A model generated the notes under the pieces. It was not told where the DNA came from. It did no database searches and was given only the letters and a program-made list of their open reading frames with translations. 64,000 bases of DNA from Warburgia ugandensis (taxonomy: Eukaryota; Streptophyta; Magnoliopsida; Canellales; Canellaceae): assembly GCA_035236585.1 (NCBI GenBank), contig CP141137.1, positions 8,572,327 through 8,636,326 on the forward strand. Direction: 5' to 3'. A program made the position numbers and the translations under genes. Below are positions 31,801 to 42,268 of the stretch, in pieces (the first letter of the stretch is position 1; every line of letters starts with the position of its first letter).

Positions 31801-34398
31801 GGGAGCTGTTATTAGCTTATTAGAGAATCACTGGAATAGCTAATCAAATGAAGCCTATGTTAGGATGCCTCTCACAGATTTACGACTCTTTATTGGAGCT
31901 GGGTGGAAGTGTAGAGATAGGAGTTTGTGTAGTACAACTTGTTGGCACTGTGGAAGGGTGTGCATGATGGTGCTTGGCAAATTTTATCAACGAAATGTTT
32001 GATGTGTGCAGGGTATGCATTCTAAAGTAGGGCATCTGAGATGATTTGTAGTTGACAATCTCTACCATTGATGTAAATCTTGTCTTTAGTCTCACTCTTC
32101 TTTTACTAATAAAATTTCATTGTTGTTTCTGATGAAAGAAAATAAAAATATTGGTGACTAAGCACCTGTATTCTAGCCTACCTTCCCTCATCTTATTCCT
32201 GATATATTAGTTATGGTATATGCTGATGGAATTTTTCTTGCTACCCTTATAGGAAGTCAGGATAGTTCAAACGTAGTCATAGTTAGGGGAGGCAAAATAT
32301 AGCACGATACGATAACACGACTCAAATACGACATGGATTTAGTGGATTAGGGTCGAGTCTTATAGTGCTTGTGTCATTTTCAGGTTGACTCGAAAATGAC
32401 ACGCCAAAAATTGTGTCGTGTTCGGGTCAATCAATGTTGACCCATCGTGTTGACTTGTTTGACTCGCGACCTATTAATTCGTTGTTTTGACCCATCTGAC
32501 TTGCAACTTGTTAACTCATCGTGTTGAAAATATAGGATGGTTTTTCAACAACAGTCTTATATTCTTATATGAATATAGGATGGCTTATGAAAACCCATTC
32601 TATATTCTTACGGTTTTTGAAAAATCATCAATATAGGATGGGTTTTCAAAAACCGTCCCATATTCTTATGATTTTTGAAAAACCATCAATATAGGATGGA
32701 TTTTCTAAAACCATCCCATATTCTTATAGGAATATAGGATGGGTTTTCAAAAACCATCGTATATTTTTGTTGGAATATAGGATGGTTTTTGAAAAACTGT
32801 CCTATATTCTTACGGTTTTTGAAAAACTATCAATATAATATAGTTTTCTAAAAATTGCCCTATATTCTTACAGGAAAAACCGTTCTATATTAGTTATTGT
32901 ACATCCTTCTAATCGTGTTACATGAGTCGTGTCCTGTCTACTCGTTTAATAATCGTAGTGTTCAAGTCACGGGTTCTTGACACGATTATTAATCGGGTTA
33001 TGTTCGTGTCGACCTATATACTCTAATGGGTCAGTCTCGACACGACACAAACGCGACTCGCGGACACGATTTGCCACCCCTAGTCATAGTAGCTAGCTTG
33101 CCATGCAAAAACTTCTAGGTTGGGGAACTATTAAGAGCTACATGCTGGAAAGACCTGTGAATCAAGCCCCAAAAACATTATTGGCTATTTTTCATCATTT
33201 TCTTATGGTGCCTGACTCTATTAGTGTTGTTGGAACATGCTGGTCATTGTTCCTAACTGTACTTTGAACATGCTATAAATTACTTTTAGTCAGAGGCCAG
33301 GCTTTTGTTGCTTGTGGATGTTTAGTTAATTCTGTTATGCAAATTGAATGTACAGCTAGTTTCTTTTTGACCATTGTCAGTTTAGTGAATTCACTTGGTA
33401 CAGTTAAGAAACTTTTAGTTGTTCTAGTATTCACTGTCCATTTAGATCTTGTTAAACCACTCATCTGGTTTCAAACTGAGAATCCAACTGAGTATTCTCA
33501 TATAATGGATTTGGGAGCTGAAGTGCCTGGTTGAGATTATTTATGTAATGGATTTTTGGGACCTCATATAATTTTTGGAATGGAACTAGCATAGTCTAAC
33601 GGCAACCATGAAATTCAACTGTACTTGTCCATTCTATGGTGCTTATCCAGACCTGATTTTATCCTCCGCCTTGATTTTTCCCTTCCATTTGCTAGTCCAT
33701 TTAACATTTAAGGAAGTTTGCATTAATTTGGCTAATCTTATGGATTCTTGTAGTTCACTGTGCTTTGTGCTAGTATTATGAGCCTTGGTACCATACTTTC
33801 AATGTCTTTCCTGCAGGCAGGAACACAATTTTGGGATCAAAGGTTGGAAAAAGAGCTGGCAGAGGGAAGAATTTCTGGTGCTACTTTTGACAGGTAATGT
33901 CAATAACTTCTGGAATGGATAATAGCTCTCATTGTCATTTGTCACAGATTGTTCTGTTATATCATATATAGCAGTCAACAAAAATCTGTGGTACCGTTAG
34001 TAATGAAGCCGGAGCTCAACCAAATGCCTAGGTACTGCATGATACTTTTTGCGGGAATTGCTGCTGAAGCGCTTGTATATGGAGAGGCTGAGGGTGGAGA
34101 AAATGATGAGAATCTGTTCAGAAGCATATCTGTTCTTTTGCAACCTCCACTGTCTATTGCAGAGGTCTGTATGCAATTGATTTATTATGTTCTGAAAACT
34201 TAAATTCATAGCAGCTAAGTTTCTGGCATTATCTTGTGTCAGATGTCCAACCATGCACGCTGGTCTGTTCTGCAGTCCTACAATCTTCTGAAATGGCACA
34301 GACACGCTCATAGAGCTGCTGTTAAGGCATTAGAAGGAGGCAACAGTCTGAGTATTGTCATCCGGAGAATTGAAGAAGCAATGCTTTCAAATGGATGA
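25895..34398 (+). CDS. Plastid-type M41 (FtsH-like) metalloprotease-family membrane protein, seven exons
   Basis: Seven exons join in frame to 390 codons plus TGA: 25895-26315, 27141-27200, 27412-27660, 28101-28177, 33817-33893, 34032-34164 and 34243-34398, all with GT-AG introns. The Ser/Arg-rich N-terminus (about 1-45) looks like a chloroplast transit peptide. Next come a helical stretch (50-135), two membrane segments (about 173-193 and 199-225), then HEAGH at 236-240, the zinc-protease motif. GGENDEN (D320) matches the place of the third zinc ligand in M41 peptidases. No AAA+ ATPase domain is present, so it is an FtsH-related protein without the motor; Arabidopsis relatives of this class are plastid proteins, one linked to leaf greening. 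Activity and substrate are not shown. Intron 4 is 5.6 kb and holds a hAT element and a TRIM nested in a TIR element; the other introns are 138-825 bp. The start ATG is the first in frame; the terminal exon ends AMLSNG. Confidence 0.9.
28328..28672 (+). repeat. Diverged tandem duplication in intron 4
   Basis: Two units (about 28328-28458 and 28547-28672) share AGAGAAAGCACAGTGGCAGA against GAAAGCACAACGACAGAAAT, ATATGTTG, TTTTGTGATAGTCTTTGAAC against TTATGTGATACTCTTAAGAA, and CTAATTTCTGCGTATCCTTT against GTAATTTCTGTGTATCGTTT. Both end in TTGGCCAGT. It is intronic and non-coding. Confidence 0.75.
28673..29937 (+). other. Intron 4 sequence, nothing assigned
   Basis: No exon or known element was recognised. 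Between about 29350 and 29500 the words AGAGTATCTCCAA and its complement-like AGATACTCTGGAGA might be ends of a small inverted-repeat element, but the arms match over only about 14 bp. Confidence 0.4.
29938..30540. repeat. TIR element (MITE-like family, copy in intron 4), split by a TRIM
   Basis: The left end GACGCTCTTGAGCATCTGAA then GAAGTAGA and the right end TCTACTTCTTCATACACTCA then AGAGTGTC are inverted repeats of about 35 bp with few mismatches. The interior (TTTGGGTGATCCTAACCACC and GACCCAAAGAAACAT..CATGAAATTTGAT) recurs at 46.85-47.0 and 48.45-48.6 kb. Without the TRIM the element would be about 350 bp. It is non-coding; the superfamily is undecided because no target duplication could be fixed. 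Confidence 0.7.
30050..30299 (-). mobile_element. TRIM (terminal-repeat retrotransposon in miniature) with 5-bp target duplication
   Basis: Two direct repeats of about 72 bp, 30050-30120 (TGTTGGATTAACATTCAACC...) and 30227-30299 (TGTTAGATTACCATTCAGCC..TTTCTAACA), bound about 106 bp of internal sequence. The internal side of the right repeat reads GGCTCTGATACC, the complement of the usual plant tRNA-Met primer-binding site, so the element lies on the minus strand. AAATC is duplicated at 30045-30049 and 30300-30304. There is no coding capacity, as in all TRIMs. The terminal repeats differ at roughly a quarter of positions, which suggests considerable age despite the perfect target duplication. 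Confidence 0.85.
30541..32275 (+). other. Intron 4 sequence, possible old retro-derived segment
   Basis: No exon of the host gene lies here. The phrase GTTAGGAACCAGAGCTGGAT is repeated at about 30736 and 30826. The end near 32080-32150 (CTAATAAAATTTCATTGTTG then TTTCTGATGAAAGAAAATAA) resembles the 3' tail of a plant L1-type LINE, but no LINE protein motif could be read in the 1.3 kb before it. Confidence 0.3.
32284..33082. mobile_element. hAT-type non-autonomous element, copy 1 (intron 4), with hairpin array
   Basis: The ends TAGGGGAGGCAAAAT and ATTTGCCACCCCTA are imperfect terminal inverted repeats of the common plant hAT type. They are flanked by a perfect 8-bp target duplication GTCATAGT at 32276-32283 and 33083-33090, diagnostic for hAT insertion. 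Both subterminal regions are rich in ACACGAC/GTCGTGT words. The centre (about 32528-32893) is an array of short palindromic units of the type ATATAGGATGGTTTTT-GAAAAACC-GTCCTATAT, repeated about six times with variation. There is no transposase, so it moved with enzyme supplied by another element. Confidence 0.93.
33091..33816 (+). other. Intron 4, 3' part, no feature
   Basis: No exon or repeat was recognised. The segment ends in a good polypyrimidine tract and acceptor (TTTCCTGCAG) before exon 5. Confidence 0.5.
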
Positions 34399-36357
34399 AT
34401 CAAGAGGAGCATGCGTACAGTGAGGTGCACTATTTCAACATAAGCAACATTTCCTATAAGATTCGTATGTTGCTTAGCTACAGTAAGTTGTAGTTTCTGA
34501 AGCTGATGACCACCTCTTTGACTTGGATTTGGCTGATAAGGTGACACAAACACAGGCTTAGGCTTCTGCTGGCTTGGAAAATTCGCTCAGGAAACCCAGG
34601 CTTGCAGTTTCGCCAAATGATGCCCATAAGAATGGAATACTTCTTGAGGGCATGATCAAATAATCTGGGCTGGTAGATTGCTTATAGTTTGAACATTAAG
34701 AGTGAAAATTTCAGTTTAAGAAACGAATGAAGGTGGTCTTCATAATCATGCCCAAAATATAGCCGGCAACATCTCGAGGAACTCACAGGTCTCTAGGAGG
34801 AGGTTTAATTTTCATCTTCAGAAATGGTCATGAACAGAGCTTGCGATGCTTCCATCAAAACCTGTGCGGCGACTTATTTGAGGCAAACAGCCTTAGTATT
34901 CTCTTGGAATGGTAGAGATCTCATATGGTGGCAGCAACATCTAACCTGCATAGGCATACTGGTCTAACTCTTTTTTTTCTGCCGGCAAGAAGAATTTGAA
35001 AGATTAAAATCGGGGTTCCTTGTTTATCGGATGGTTACAGAACTACTGAATATTTTTATTAGTTTTCAGTTGGGTTGGTAGCTAAATACTAATAAAACCT
35101 GCTTCTCAGATTTCTGCTTGAATCTTTGGTAGGTGGACCATTTTTAGTGGTCTTGTTGGTTGGGTAGTTGATGTCAGTAGGAACTTGTTGGTTTGGTTAT
35201 AAGACAGTTAATTATGTCTCTAAAATTTTCGCTTTGATGCATGCGCAGATTGATTGTGCAAACCTTTCTGAATTGTACAGGATTTGGAAGGGGACCAAGG
35301 TTTCAATAATGTATGTCGACTAAATGGCCAGAGACGAGACCTACTTGCTGAAAAAATGCCAAGGAGATGGACACTGGCTCGCTTGAGCAATCTAGGCACC
35401 TTTTGGAGCCCACATATGCCATGTCTGCATGATTGGATCCGTTAATCCGAAAGCTCATGCAAGTTTGTCCCGATAAAGCTGATTTTCTCTTGATTGGATG
35501 CCTCTACACCCTTCATCCATGGGCCTTGTTTTGGTCTTTTTCACGAAAATTTGACCATGATTTCTGGACTACATGATGAGTATGAGATATCTAGTGGGCA
35601 GGGGACGTAAGCCTCATGGTCTCCTATTCATTGTTTGAGGAAACTGATGCTCCATGCCCTTTTGGTACTAATGCCTCACTCTTATTTAGAGTTTTATCAT
35701 ATTTTTATCTAAAGAGTCAGCTTTCACAACAATTTCAACCGTTCATCTTAGCTGAGGTTTGACCCGAAAGTCACATGCATTAGATGATTGTACTGTTACT
35801 TTTTTTTTTTTTTTTAGTTCTAAATCAACGGTAAAAAAATACTAAACACCTAAAAAATCAATATTCAAATAATTGAAAATATCTGATTTTAAAGACATGG
35901 CTCATCAGCAGTAAGATGATTGAGATAAACCGTTTTGATTAATGAAAAAAGTAGATGACACTTGTTTTTTTACCATAAAAACCCCAAAGAGGTTGTGACA
36001 TTAGTACAAAGGGTGGTAGGAATATCAGCTCCCCTGTATAATGCTATATATTTACATAGGGTTCCCATGTGGCCTAGAAAGTGCCTAGATTTCTTAATCA
36101 AGCTAGTGCCTGGATTAGTATTACTCCTATGTATTACGCCATCCTTTGTGACCTAACATAGTGAATTACGGACAACTACGAATTCGATGAAGTAAATGAG
36201 ATCGACTTAATATTGAGTGGATAAATTGGCCAATTATGCCATTAAATCGGAGGATTGTAATGTTTGGGTTGATGAACTACCAAACTTTTTACTTAGTTAT
36301 ATTTTTACGGACTCCAAATACTGTTGTAAATTTGAAGTTGTACCAATAATATTAACT
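34399..36357. other. 3' flank of the M41-like gene, no further gene
   Basis: The first few hundred bases are presumably 3' UTR; the polyadenylation site is not evident. Open frames after that are short and without features. Long T runs occur near 35804-35815. Confidence 0.45.
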
Positions 36358-36447
36358 AGAGTTGTTGTTGTGTGATTTTGAGGTCACAGGTTTAAGGTGT
36401 AGAAATGACTTCTTGTAAAATGCAAGGTAAGACTGTGTACTATCACC
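36358..36447 (+). repeat. Au SINE, partial
   Basis: The plus-strand fragment contains GAGTTGTTGTTGTGTGATTT, GAGGTCACAGGTTTAAGGTG and CTTGTAAAATGCAAGGTAAG, ending at ACTGTGTACTATCACCC. Both the extreme 5' head and the 3' half are missing. Confidence 0.75.
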
Positions 36448-38220
36448 CAAGCTTTAAAAGTACCCAGTATTTAATTTCAAGATGCTTGTGTATTGGGGAG
36501 TCCAGTTGTGATGAATTTAAGTTGTTGGAGGAACCTATAGCTGAAGGAAACAATAAAGATGGAGATAACGAAGCCTTACACACCAATTGTGGAGATGAAA
36601 GAGAGGAAGAATTCAAAAAAGGAACATGGATTAATGGTGGGTGAGTAGAAGATTCGGTGGATGAGTGAGTTTGTATTTTAGAGGGATTGGGTGAGGGTAA
36701 CATGAGTGATAAATGTGTGTCACAGTCATTGAAATAGTTAGGCATCAAAGAATGAGAATTGTCCATATTGGTAGAAGAAAGATTTGGATAATGGCTTGAA
36801 CAAATATGGACATGATTGAGTCAAGATGCATTATGTGTAGTAGATAAGAAAACATGTGAATCTCTAGTCATAAAATGGAACTGAATAGTGAGGTGGGCGA
36901 TGAAGACTAGGGATCCACATTTGGAAAGTATCTTTTATCATGCAGGAAGGTGGGTGTTACTAGATTGGAAAGAAAAGATCGATTCAACAAAATCAACATG
37001 TCACAGACGAAGATAAAGTTGGTGATAGGATCGAAATACTTGAATGCACTTTCATTGGAAGAATAACTAAGAAAAACACAGGCTCGCAAGAGTGGATGAG
37101 GACAACTTAGAAGTAGAATTTGGAGCTTCTGTTGGCCCTTCATAAACTCCATCTTTATTCACCCTCTCTCTAAGAGGTGGGCCTACACGAAGATCTTTTA
37201 CCACAAAAGAAGAGGGTAAGAATTCAATAAAGGCATTATTGGATGAGCAAAATTTAGAGACCAAAACAAGATTCTCTTTCATATTGGGTACACAAAGAAC
37301 AATAGAAAGTAAAAATGATTTAATTGAGAAGAAAGAATTGTAGAACCACTGAATAATTCGGAGACCTTTACCATCGCCTATCATAATATCGTTCGACCAG
37401 CGTAATCAAAATGGAGAGATAGATTATTTAGGTTAGACGTCACATGATGTGATGCATCATAATCTACTAGCCAGTTCTTGGCAAAGAAGGAAGGTTGGGC
37501 AGCAAAATGGGCTCTTGGCAATGGATAGCATGGCGATGATATAAAGGGTTGAAGGCCAAACAGTGAGAAGGATTGTTGGAACATCAATGGCATGACAGCT
37601 TGCAAATGACGACATTTCATGGCAACATAACTGTGAATATTGCATATTTGACAAACAACCTTGCTGGATTGTTGGCCAGATTTATTGCCGGTGTGATTGT
37701 TATTGAAGTTTTATCCTTGACACTGTTAGTGATGACTGCCCGATTGACCACTTGGTTTGCCTTTGTTTTGATTGTTGTTGTACATATTATTTTGACCACA
37801 TTTGTTTGCAAAGTTGGTCGTAATGGGAGTGGTTTCAACTTGTGCATTACGCTTGAGGTAGACTTTATAATAAGCAAAAATTTTGTGTAGCTCCTCAAAG
37901 AGACAATATTATCATGGGCACAAATGGCTGCATCAATCTCCTTGTAATAATTGCAGAGACCATTTGGAACGTGGAATACGACTTCCTCATCATCAAGTGG
38001 TGCCCTGGCAGCAGCTACTTGATGTTCTGCATATGGGTTAATATGTTGTCTATTCCACAAGTTGGCTTAGAGTGAATAGTTTCAAGTTTGGAATACACTT
38101 TGGGAGCTCTTCGTTTTTGCAACAAACGAGATGACTGACGTGAAGAAGAGGCAATAAGAACGCTGCGTAGGAGATGACCTTGGCATACCCAAAAAATGTA
38201 GTGAGGAATGGAATTTCTCA
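36443..38220 (-). mobile_element. Ty1/Copia retrotransposon fossil, broken
   Basis: On the minus strand, pieces in the order of a Copia gag-pol are visible: gag-like sequence (about 38220-37620), a protease-like region with the NWLVD phrase (about 37490), sequence following the protease (37384-37067), a C-terminal integrase-like phrase and the Ser/Pro-rich linker (36766-36443). Reverse transcriptase and RNase H are not seen and no LTR pair was found. It is broken in many places and looks old. Confidence 0.8.
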
Positions 38221-38679
38221 ATGTAATTCTCCTTGATTATTTTTAGAGCACATACAATTGTACTATCAATACAACCATAAAGATTACAGCCATTGATAAC
38301 AGAATACCACTATGTTTGTGTTGAGTATCTATTTTTCTATAAATTACCCTCATTTAGTATGAGATTTGATATATTTTTAGGACATTAATTGAAAAATATA
38401 TTATTTGAATTTTTTACCATCTCATCGTAATTTGGTATATTTTCAGGGTTCGATTGATATTCAAGGTAAATATGTGCAAAACCGCAAGTTGTATATTCCT
38501 AATTAAATTTTTTTTTATATTTTTTAATGTTTTGTAGGGAGAAGATCAAAATACATTCGGTTAGAACAAACCAATCAACATCCCAAATTGTAGATCAAGC
38601 TTAAGTGAAATGAACGGCTCCCATCAACCCATGACAAACATTAAGATCCAGATCAAATTCATTAAGTAGTGGACAAATC
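38221..38679. other. Spacer between Copia fossil and AHL pseudogene
   Basis: AT-rich, with no gene. The words TTTAGTATGAGATTTGATAT and GATTTGATATATTTTTAGG (38356-38400) and TTTGGTATATTTTCAGGGTT (38430-38450) look like a diverged short direct repeat. Confidence 0.4.
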
Positions 38680-39110
38680 TACCTACGTGATTTTAGTATG
38701 GATAGGACGCAACGTCAAAGATCCACTCATTTGCACAGTAGGGTCCCCCTGCCATCTGCGTCTTCTCTGTCAATTGAGCTATTTCAAACGTTCTGCTACT
38801 CCAGCTGGTTCATCTGGCGGCACTCTAACATATGAGGGGCGTTTTGAGATATTTTCTTTATCTGGGTCTTTTGCACTTTCTTATAATGGTGGAGTAAAAA
38901 CCAAAACCGGTGGGCTAAGTGTTTCACCAGCAGGGCTAGATGGTCGGCTCATTGGTGGTGGAGTTGCAGGTTTACTGGCAGTTGCTAGCCCAATCCAACA
39001 TGTAGCGGGCAGTTTCAAGCCCAATAGTAGCAAGGAGCATAGAATGAGAATAAATTCTGAATCTCCAATCCTCTCAGCAACTCTGACTACAGTCACAGCG
39101 GCATGACCCA
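38680..39110 (+). pseudogene. AHL (AT-hook nuclear-localized, PPC/DUF296 domain) gene fragment, decayed
   Basis: The frame 38780-39075 encodes SSGGTLTYEGRFEI, FSLSGSF, TGGLSVS.AG.DGR, GGGVAGLLAVASPIQ and GSFKP, the core of the PPC domain of plant AHL DNA-binding proteins. Homology continues upstream in other frames: a VILV-like start near 38683, a DATSKIHSFAQ stretch, then GPPAICVFSVN and AISNVLLLQ. Across about 430 bp there are therefore at least two frameshifts and two in-frame stops. No AT-hook motif and no introns are visible. In life AHL proteins bind AT-rich DNA and act as transcriptional regulators; this copy cannot. It lies between a Copia fossil and an Athila-like LTR, so it may be a stranded gene relic or a captured or retroposed fragment. 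Confidence 0.82.
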
Positions 39111-39539
39111 TATCACAGGCATCACAAGAAGATGACAAATGTCGAACACCAACTTCTATATTTGCCTGGGCAAAGTCAAGGAGATGGAGAAAACAACACA
39201 GCCTAACTCCACTTCATTACAATCAGTTTGTTGGTATGATGCCCAGTCCGAGGCTAAACACGGTCAGAAGCCTTCGCCCGACGCCAATATTTGTGTGCCT
39301 GGAGAATTGGTTCAAGGTAGGCTGAAGTGTTTGATTATCCGAAATGTCAATCTGCTAAGCAGCAGTCTTAGATGGGCCAATTTGTTACGCAGTAGATGAT
39401 CCTGAATTAGCTACTCATTGGAGTGCACAAGGAATCAATGGTTGGGGTGACAATCCTAGCAATGGTTATAAGGTTCAATGGACTGGATTTGACAAATAAG
39501 AATGAAGAGGAAAGTGAAGACCTGGAGGAGGGAGTCGTG
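39111..39539. other. Flank between AHL pseudogene and LTR
   Basis: A plus-strand frame at 39139-39399 could be the decayed C-terminal tail of the AHL gene (Ser/Thr/Pro- and Asn-rich), but AHL tails are poorly conserved, so this is not decidable by eye. Confidence 0.35.
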
Positions 39540-41160
39540 CATTGTTCTGAGAAAAGGATGAGGAGTGGAAGTTTCCTAATCTAAAGAGGTTTCCTACTTG
39601 GAAACCAAGTCAAGTTAGAAACTCAATTGGATTAAGATTGCTTGAAGAGAAAGAGAGATTAGATGAGGAAATCACAAAAAATCCTCATCTATAAATATTA
39701 GAAAGAAGAAAGAGAAAAAAGAGGATACAAAATTCAGAGAAAAATAGATATTGAAGAATAGAAAAATAGGGCATGTGAGCTGGTGAATTGGGGGTTCATG
39801 CTCGCTTTCCTGACTTATGTAAAATCTATAAGGTTGAGTGCAGTAGATAGAAGAGATTGAGGAGAAGAAGATATATGTTAGAATTTGGATTTGGTTTGAA
39901 TAAAGCATCGAACAAAGCTCTCAAAATTAGTAACTGTTATTGTTCTTCGTGTGAACATTAATTGGTTTTTATAGTTTCTCCTGAAACTTTTACTTCACCA
40001 GATTTATGTGCCACTTTACTATTCTTTGAATTGAACTATTTTTTTTATGTTTAATAGTGAATCTTAAATGTAATTGATTAATGAATCTAATGTGATGCTT
40101 AGTTTTAGAATTCAAGTTTAATTATTTTGAATTTATGCAAAATTTTCAATTTGTTTAGAAATTAATGTGCTAGTATTACTCTCTAGTTTACAGGTGCATA
40201 GTGTGTTGCTTCATTTTTCTATTTAGAGAAATTTTGCGAAAATTGTTGTTATGTTCTAATTTGTGACATATCAAGAATAACTGTGGCTTATCTCAAAATT
40301 TAATTAATTTAGTTTTATTGTAATTTTTAGGTATTAAAGTGAAAAAATTAAAAAGAATTTTAGTTTGATTGAGATTTTATTCATATTTTTGATGATATGT
40401 TTAAGATTTATTTTATATTATTAGATCTTACTTTTAATTCATGTTTGAATGTTTATGAGTTAATTTCCTTTAGTTAATAGAAAGCTTTATTTTGTAATAT
40501 TATTTTTCATAATTTTTAGGATTAATTTAGAAATCATTTTAGGCTAATTTTCTTTTTCAAGGATTAAGGTGATCTTATTTTTAGATTATAACACCCCTTA
40601 TGAAAATTTTAATATTTAAATTATCTTAGAAAATCAATTTTAAAGATTAAATTAATTAAAAATAATAAATTTATCCTTAAAATAGATTTTTATTTTATAT
40701 TATTACTTTTTATAGTGGATGCTTAGAAAGTGATCTTTGATCCATTTTAGTTAGGTTTTACATAGAATGCTTAGAATTTGATAAATTATTTAGTTTTAAA
40801 GCTTAAAAAATTTTAAATTATTTTTTCAAAGAAACTATTTTTGAGATGGTAGTTGTAGTTTAAATTTGATTCTTGAGTTATAAAATAAAAAAATATAGGT
40901 GGTCTGACTAATTTAAAAAGAGTGATATTTAATCTAGTAATTTAAATTTAAATTTATTTTTTTTATTGTCATCTATTAAATTAGAAAATCATCATATTTC
41001 TTTAATTTTTCATTAGTTTAGGATAATTAGTTTAGAACAACTTTAATGCTTTATTTTCATACTCTATCCTCTATGTAGATTTGACCTTGCTTAATATTAC
41101 AATTGACTATTGTGCACTTGTAGAAAAACTACAAACAAGCTTTTGGCGCTGTTGCCAATA
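39540..41160 (+). mobile_element. Athila/Tat-type Gypsy LTR with primer-binding site (fossil)
   Basis: The phrase TGTGCACTTGTAGAAAAACT then ACAAACAAGCTT precedes TGGCGCTGTTGCC at 41144-41156, which closely matches the tRNA-Asp primer-binding site (TGGCGCCGTTGCC) used by Athila-type elements, so the LTR ends at about 41137. A TATA box (CTATAAATA, about 39690-39698) fits an LTR promoter. The 5' edge is uncertain (about 39540-39570), giving an LTR of about 1.6 kb. Almost no internal region remains downstream. It is broken and old. Confidence 0.65.
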
Positions 41161-41693
41161 AAAAAAAAAACTCTTTTCTTGTATGCACAATTGGAAATGC
41201 GATGAAACCACATGGTTAGTGAAAGTAAACCAAAGTACCATACAACATGCATATCAGTTGTTTATAATGAATGAGAAAAATGAAATACCAGTCATTTTGT
41301 TGAAAGTGAGGTTGAGAGGAGCTTCACTAAATGAGTTGATGGACACGAGATTGCTTTCAAGTGTGAGCAAGTTAGTAATCGTGGGGTTTGGTTTATTTGT
41401 ATAAGAGTTGTCTTCAGCTATGGTAACAAAAAGGATAAGAAAAGATAGGATCAAGAGAGAAGAAGAGCACGTTAGGCAAGGAGGGTTCTAATAACATTAA
41501 AATGTTTGATTAAAGAATAAAATTGGATAAATGACTCTTCAATATTCTCATTGATACATGATAAATATACAAATACGATCCATAATTAAAGCCTAACAAT
41601 GAGCTAGTCAACTATTCATATATAGAAGATATAGTCAAATCTAAATGCTAAAGATTTCCTTTCCTAATATGCCTAACGTGTAGCCATGAAAAG
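41161..41693. other. Spacer, no gene
   Basis: A 73-codon frame (41183-41404) shows no recognised family. It may be a short remnant of retroelement internal sequence next to the LTR. Confidence 0.4.
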
Positions 41694-42260
41694 TAGGGGT
41701 GACAAAATATGATACGACATGATAACACGACTTGAACCCAACACAAATTTAGCAGGTTAGGGTTGAGTCTTATTGTGTTGGTGTCATTTTGGAAAATGAC
41801 ACGCCAAAAATCGTGTCGTGTTAGAGTCAATCAATGTTGACCTGTCGTGTCGACTTGTTTGACACGCGACCTATTAATTTGTTGTGTTGACCCATCTAAC
41901 CCTTGGTTGAAAATATAGAACAGTTCATCAGAAATCGTCCTATATTACTAGTAATATAGGACGGTTCTTTAGAAATTGTCTAATATTACAAATATGGGAC
42001 AGTTCATTTGAAACCGTCTTATATTAATATAGTAATATAGGATGGTTCTTCTTAAACCGTCCTATATTAGTTATTTTATATTTATTTAATTATGTTATAT
42101 GAGTTCTGTTGTGTCGACTCTTTAATAATCATGTCGTGTTCAAGTTATAGGTTCTTGACACGAGTATTAAGCGGGTCGTGTTTGTGTCTACCTATATACT
42201 ATAATGGGTTAGGCTCGACATGACACGAACACGACCCGCCAACCCAAATTGCCAGGCCTA
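41694..42260. mobile_element. hAT-type non-autonomous element, copy 2, with hairpin array
   Basis: The ends TAGGGGTGACAAAAT and AAATTGCCAGGCCTA are inverted, flanked by the 8-bp duplication ATGAAAAG (41686-41693) and ATGAAAAC (42261-42268), one mismatch. It is the same family as 32284-33082: both have the TCGTGTCG and GACACGCCAAAAAT-type subterminal regions and the ACGAC-rich right arm. Its central array of palindromic units (about 41912-42075, type TATAGGACGGTTC..AACCGTCCTATA) has about four units, fewer than copy 1, which explains the shorter length (567 against 799 bp). Confidence 0.92.
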
Positions 42261-42268
42261 ATGAAAAC

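Noticed and set aside
32528-32893. Regularly repeated palindromes considered as a CRISPR-like array
   Set aside because: Units are diverged, spacers are not unique, the genome is a plant, and the array lies between hAT terminal repeats.
37573-37890. 105-codon plus-strand hydrophobic frame
   Set aside because: It is the opposite-strand shadow of the Copia fossil's gag region.
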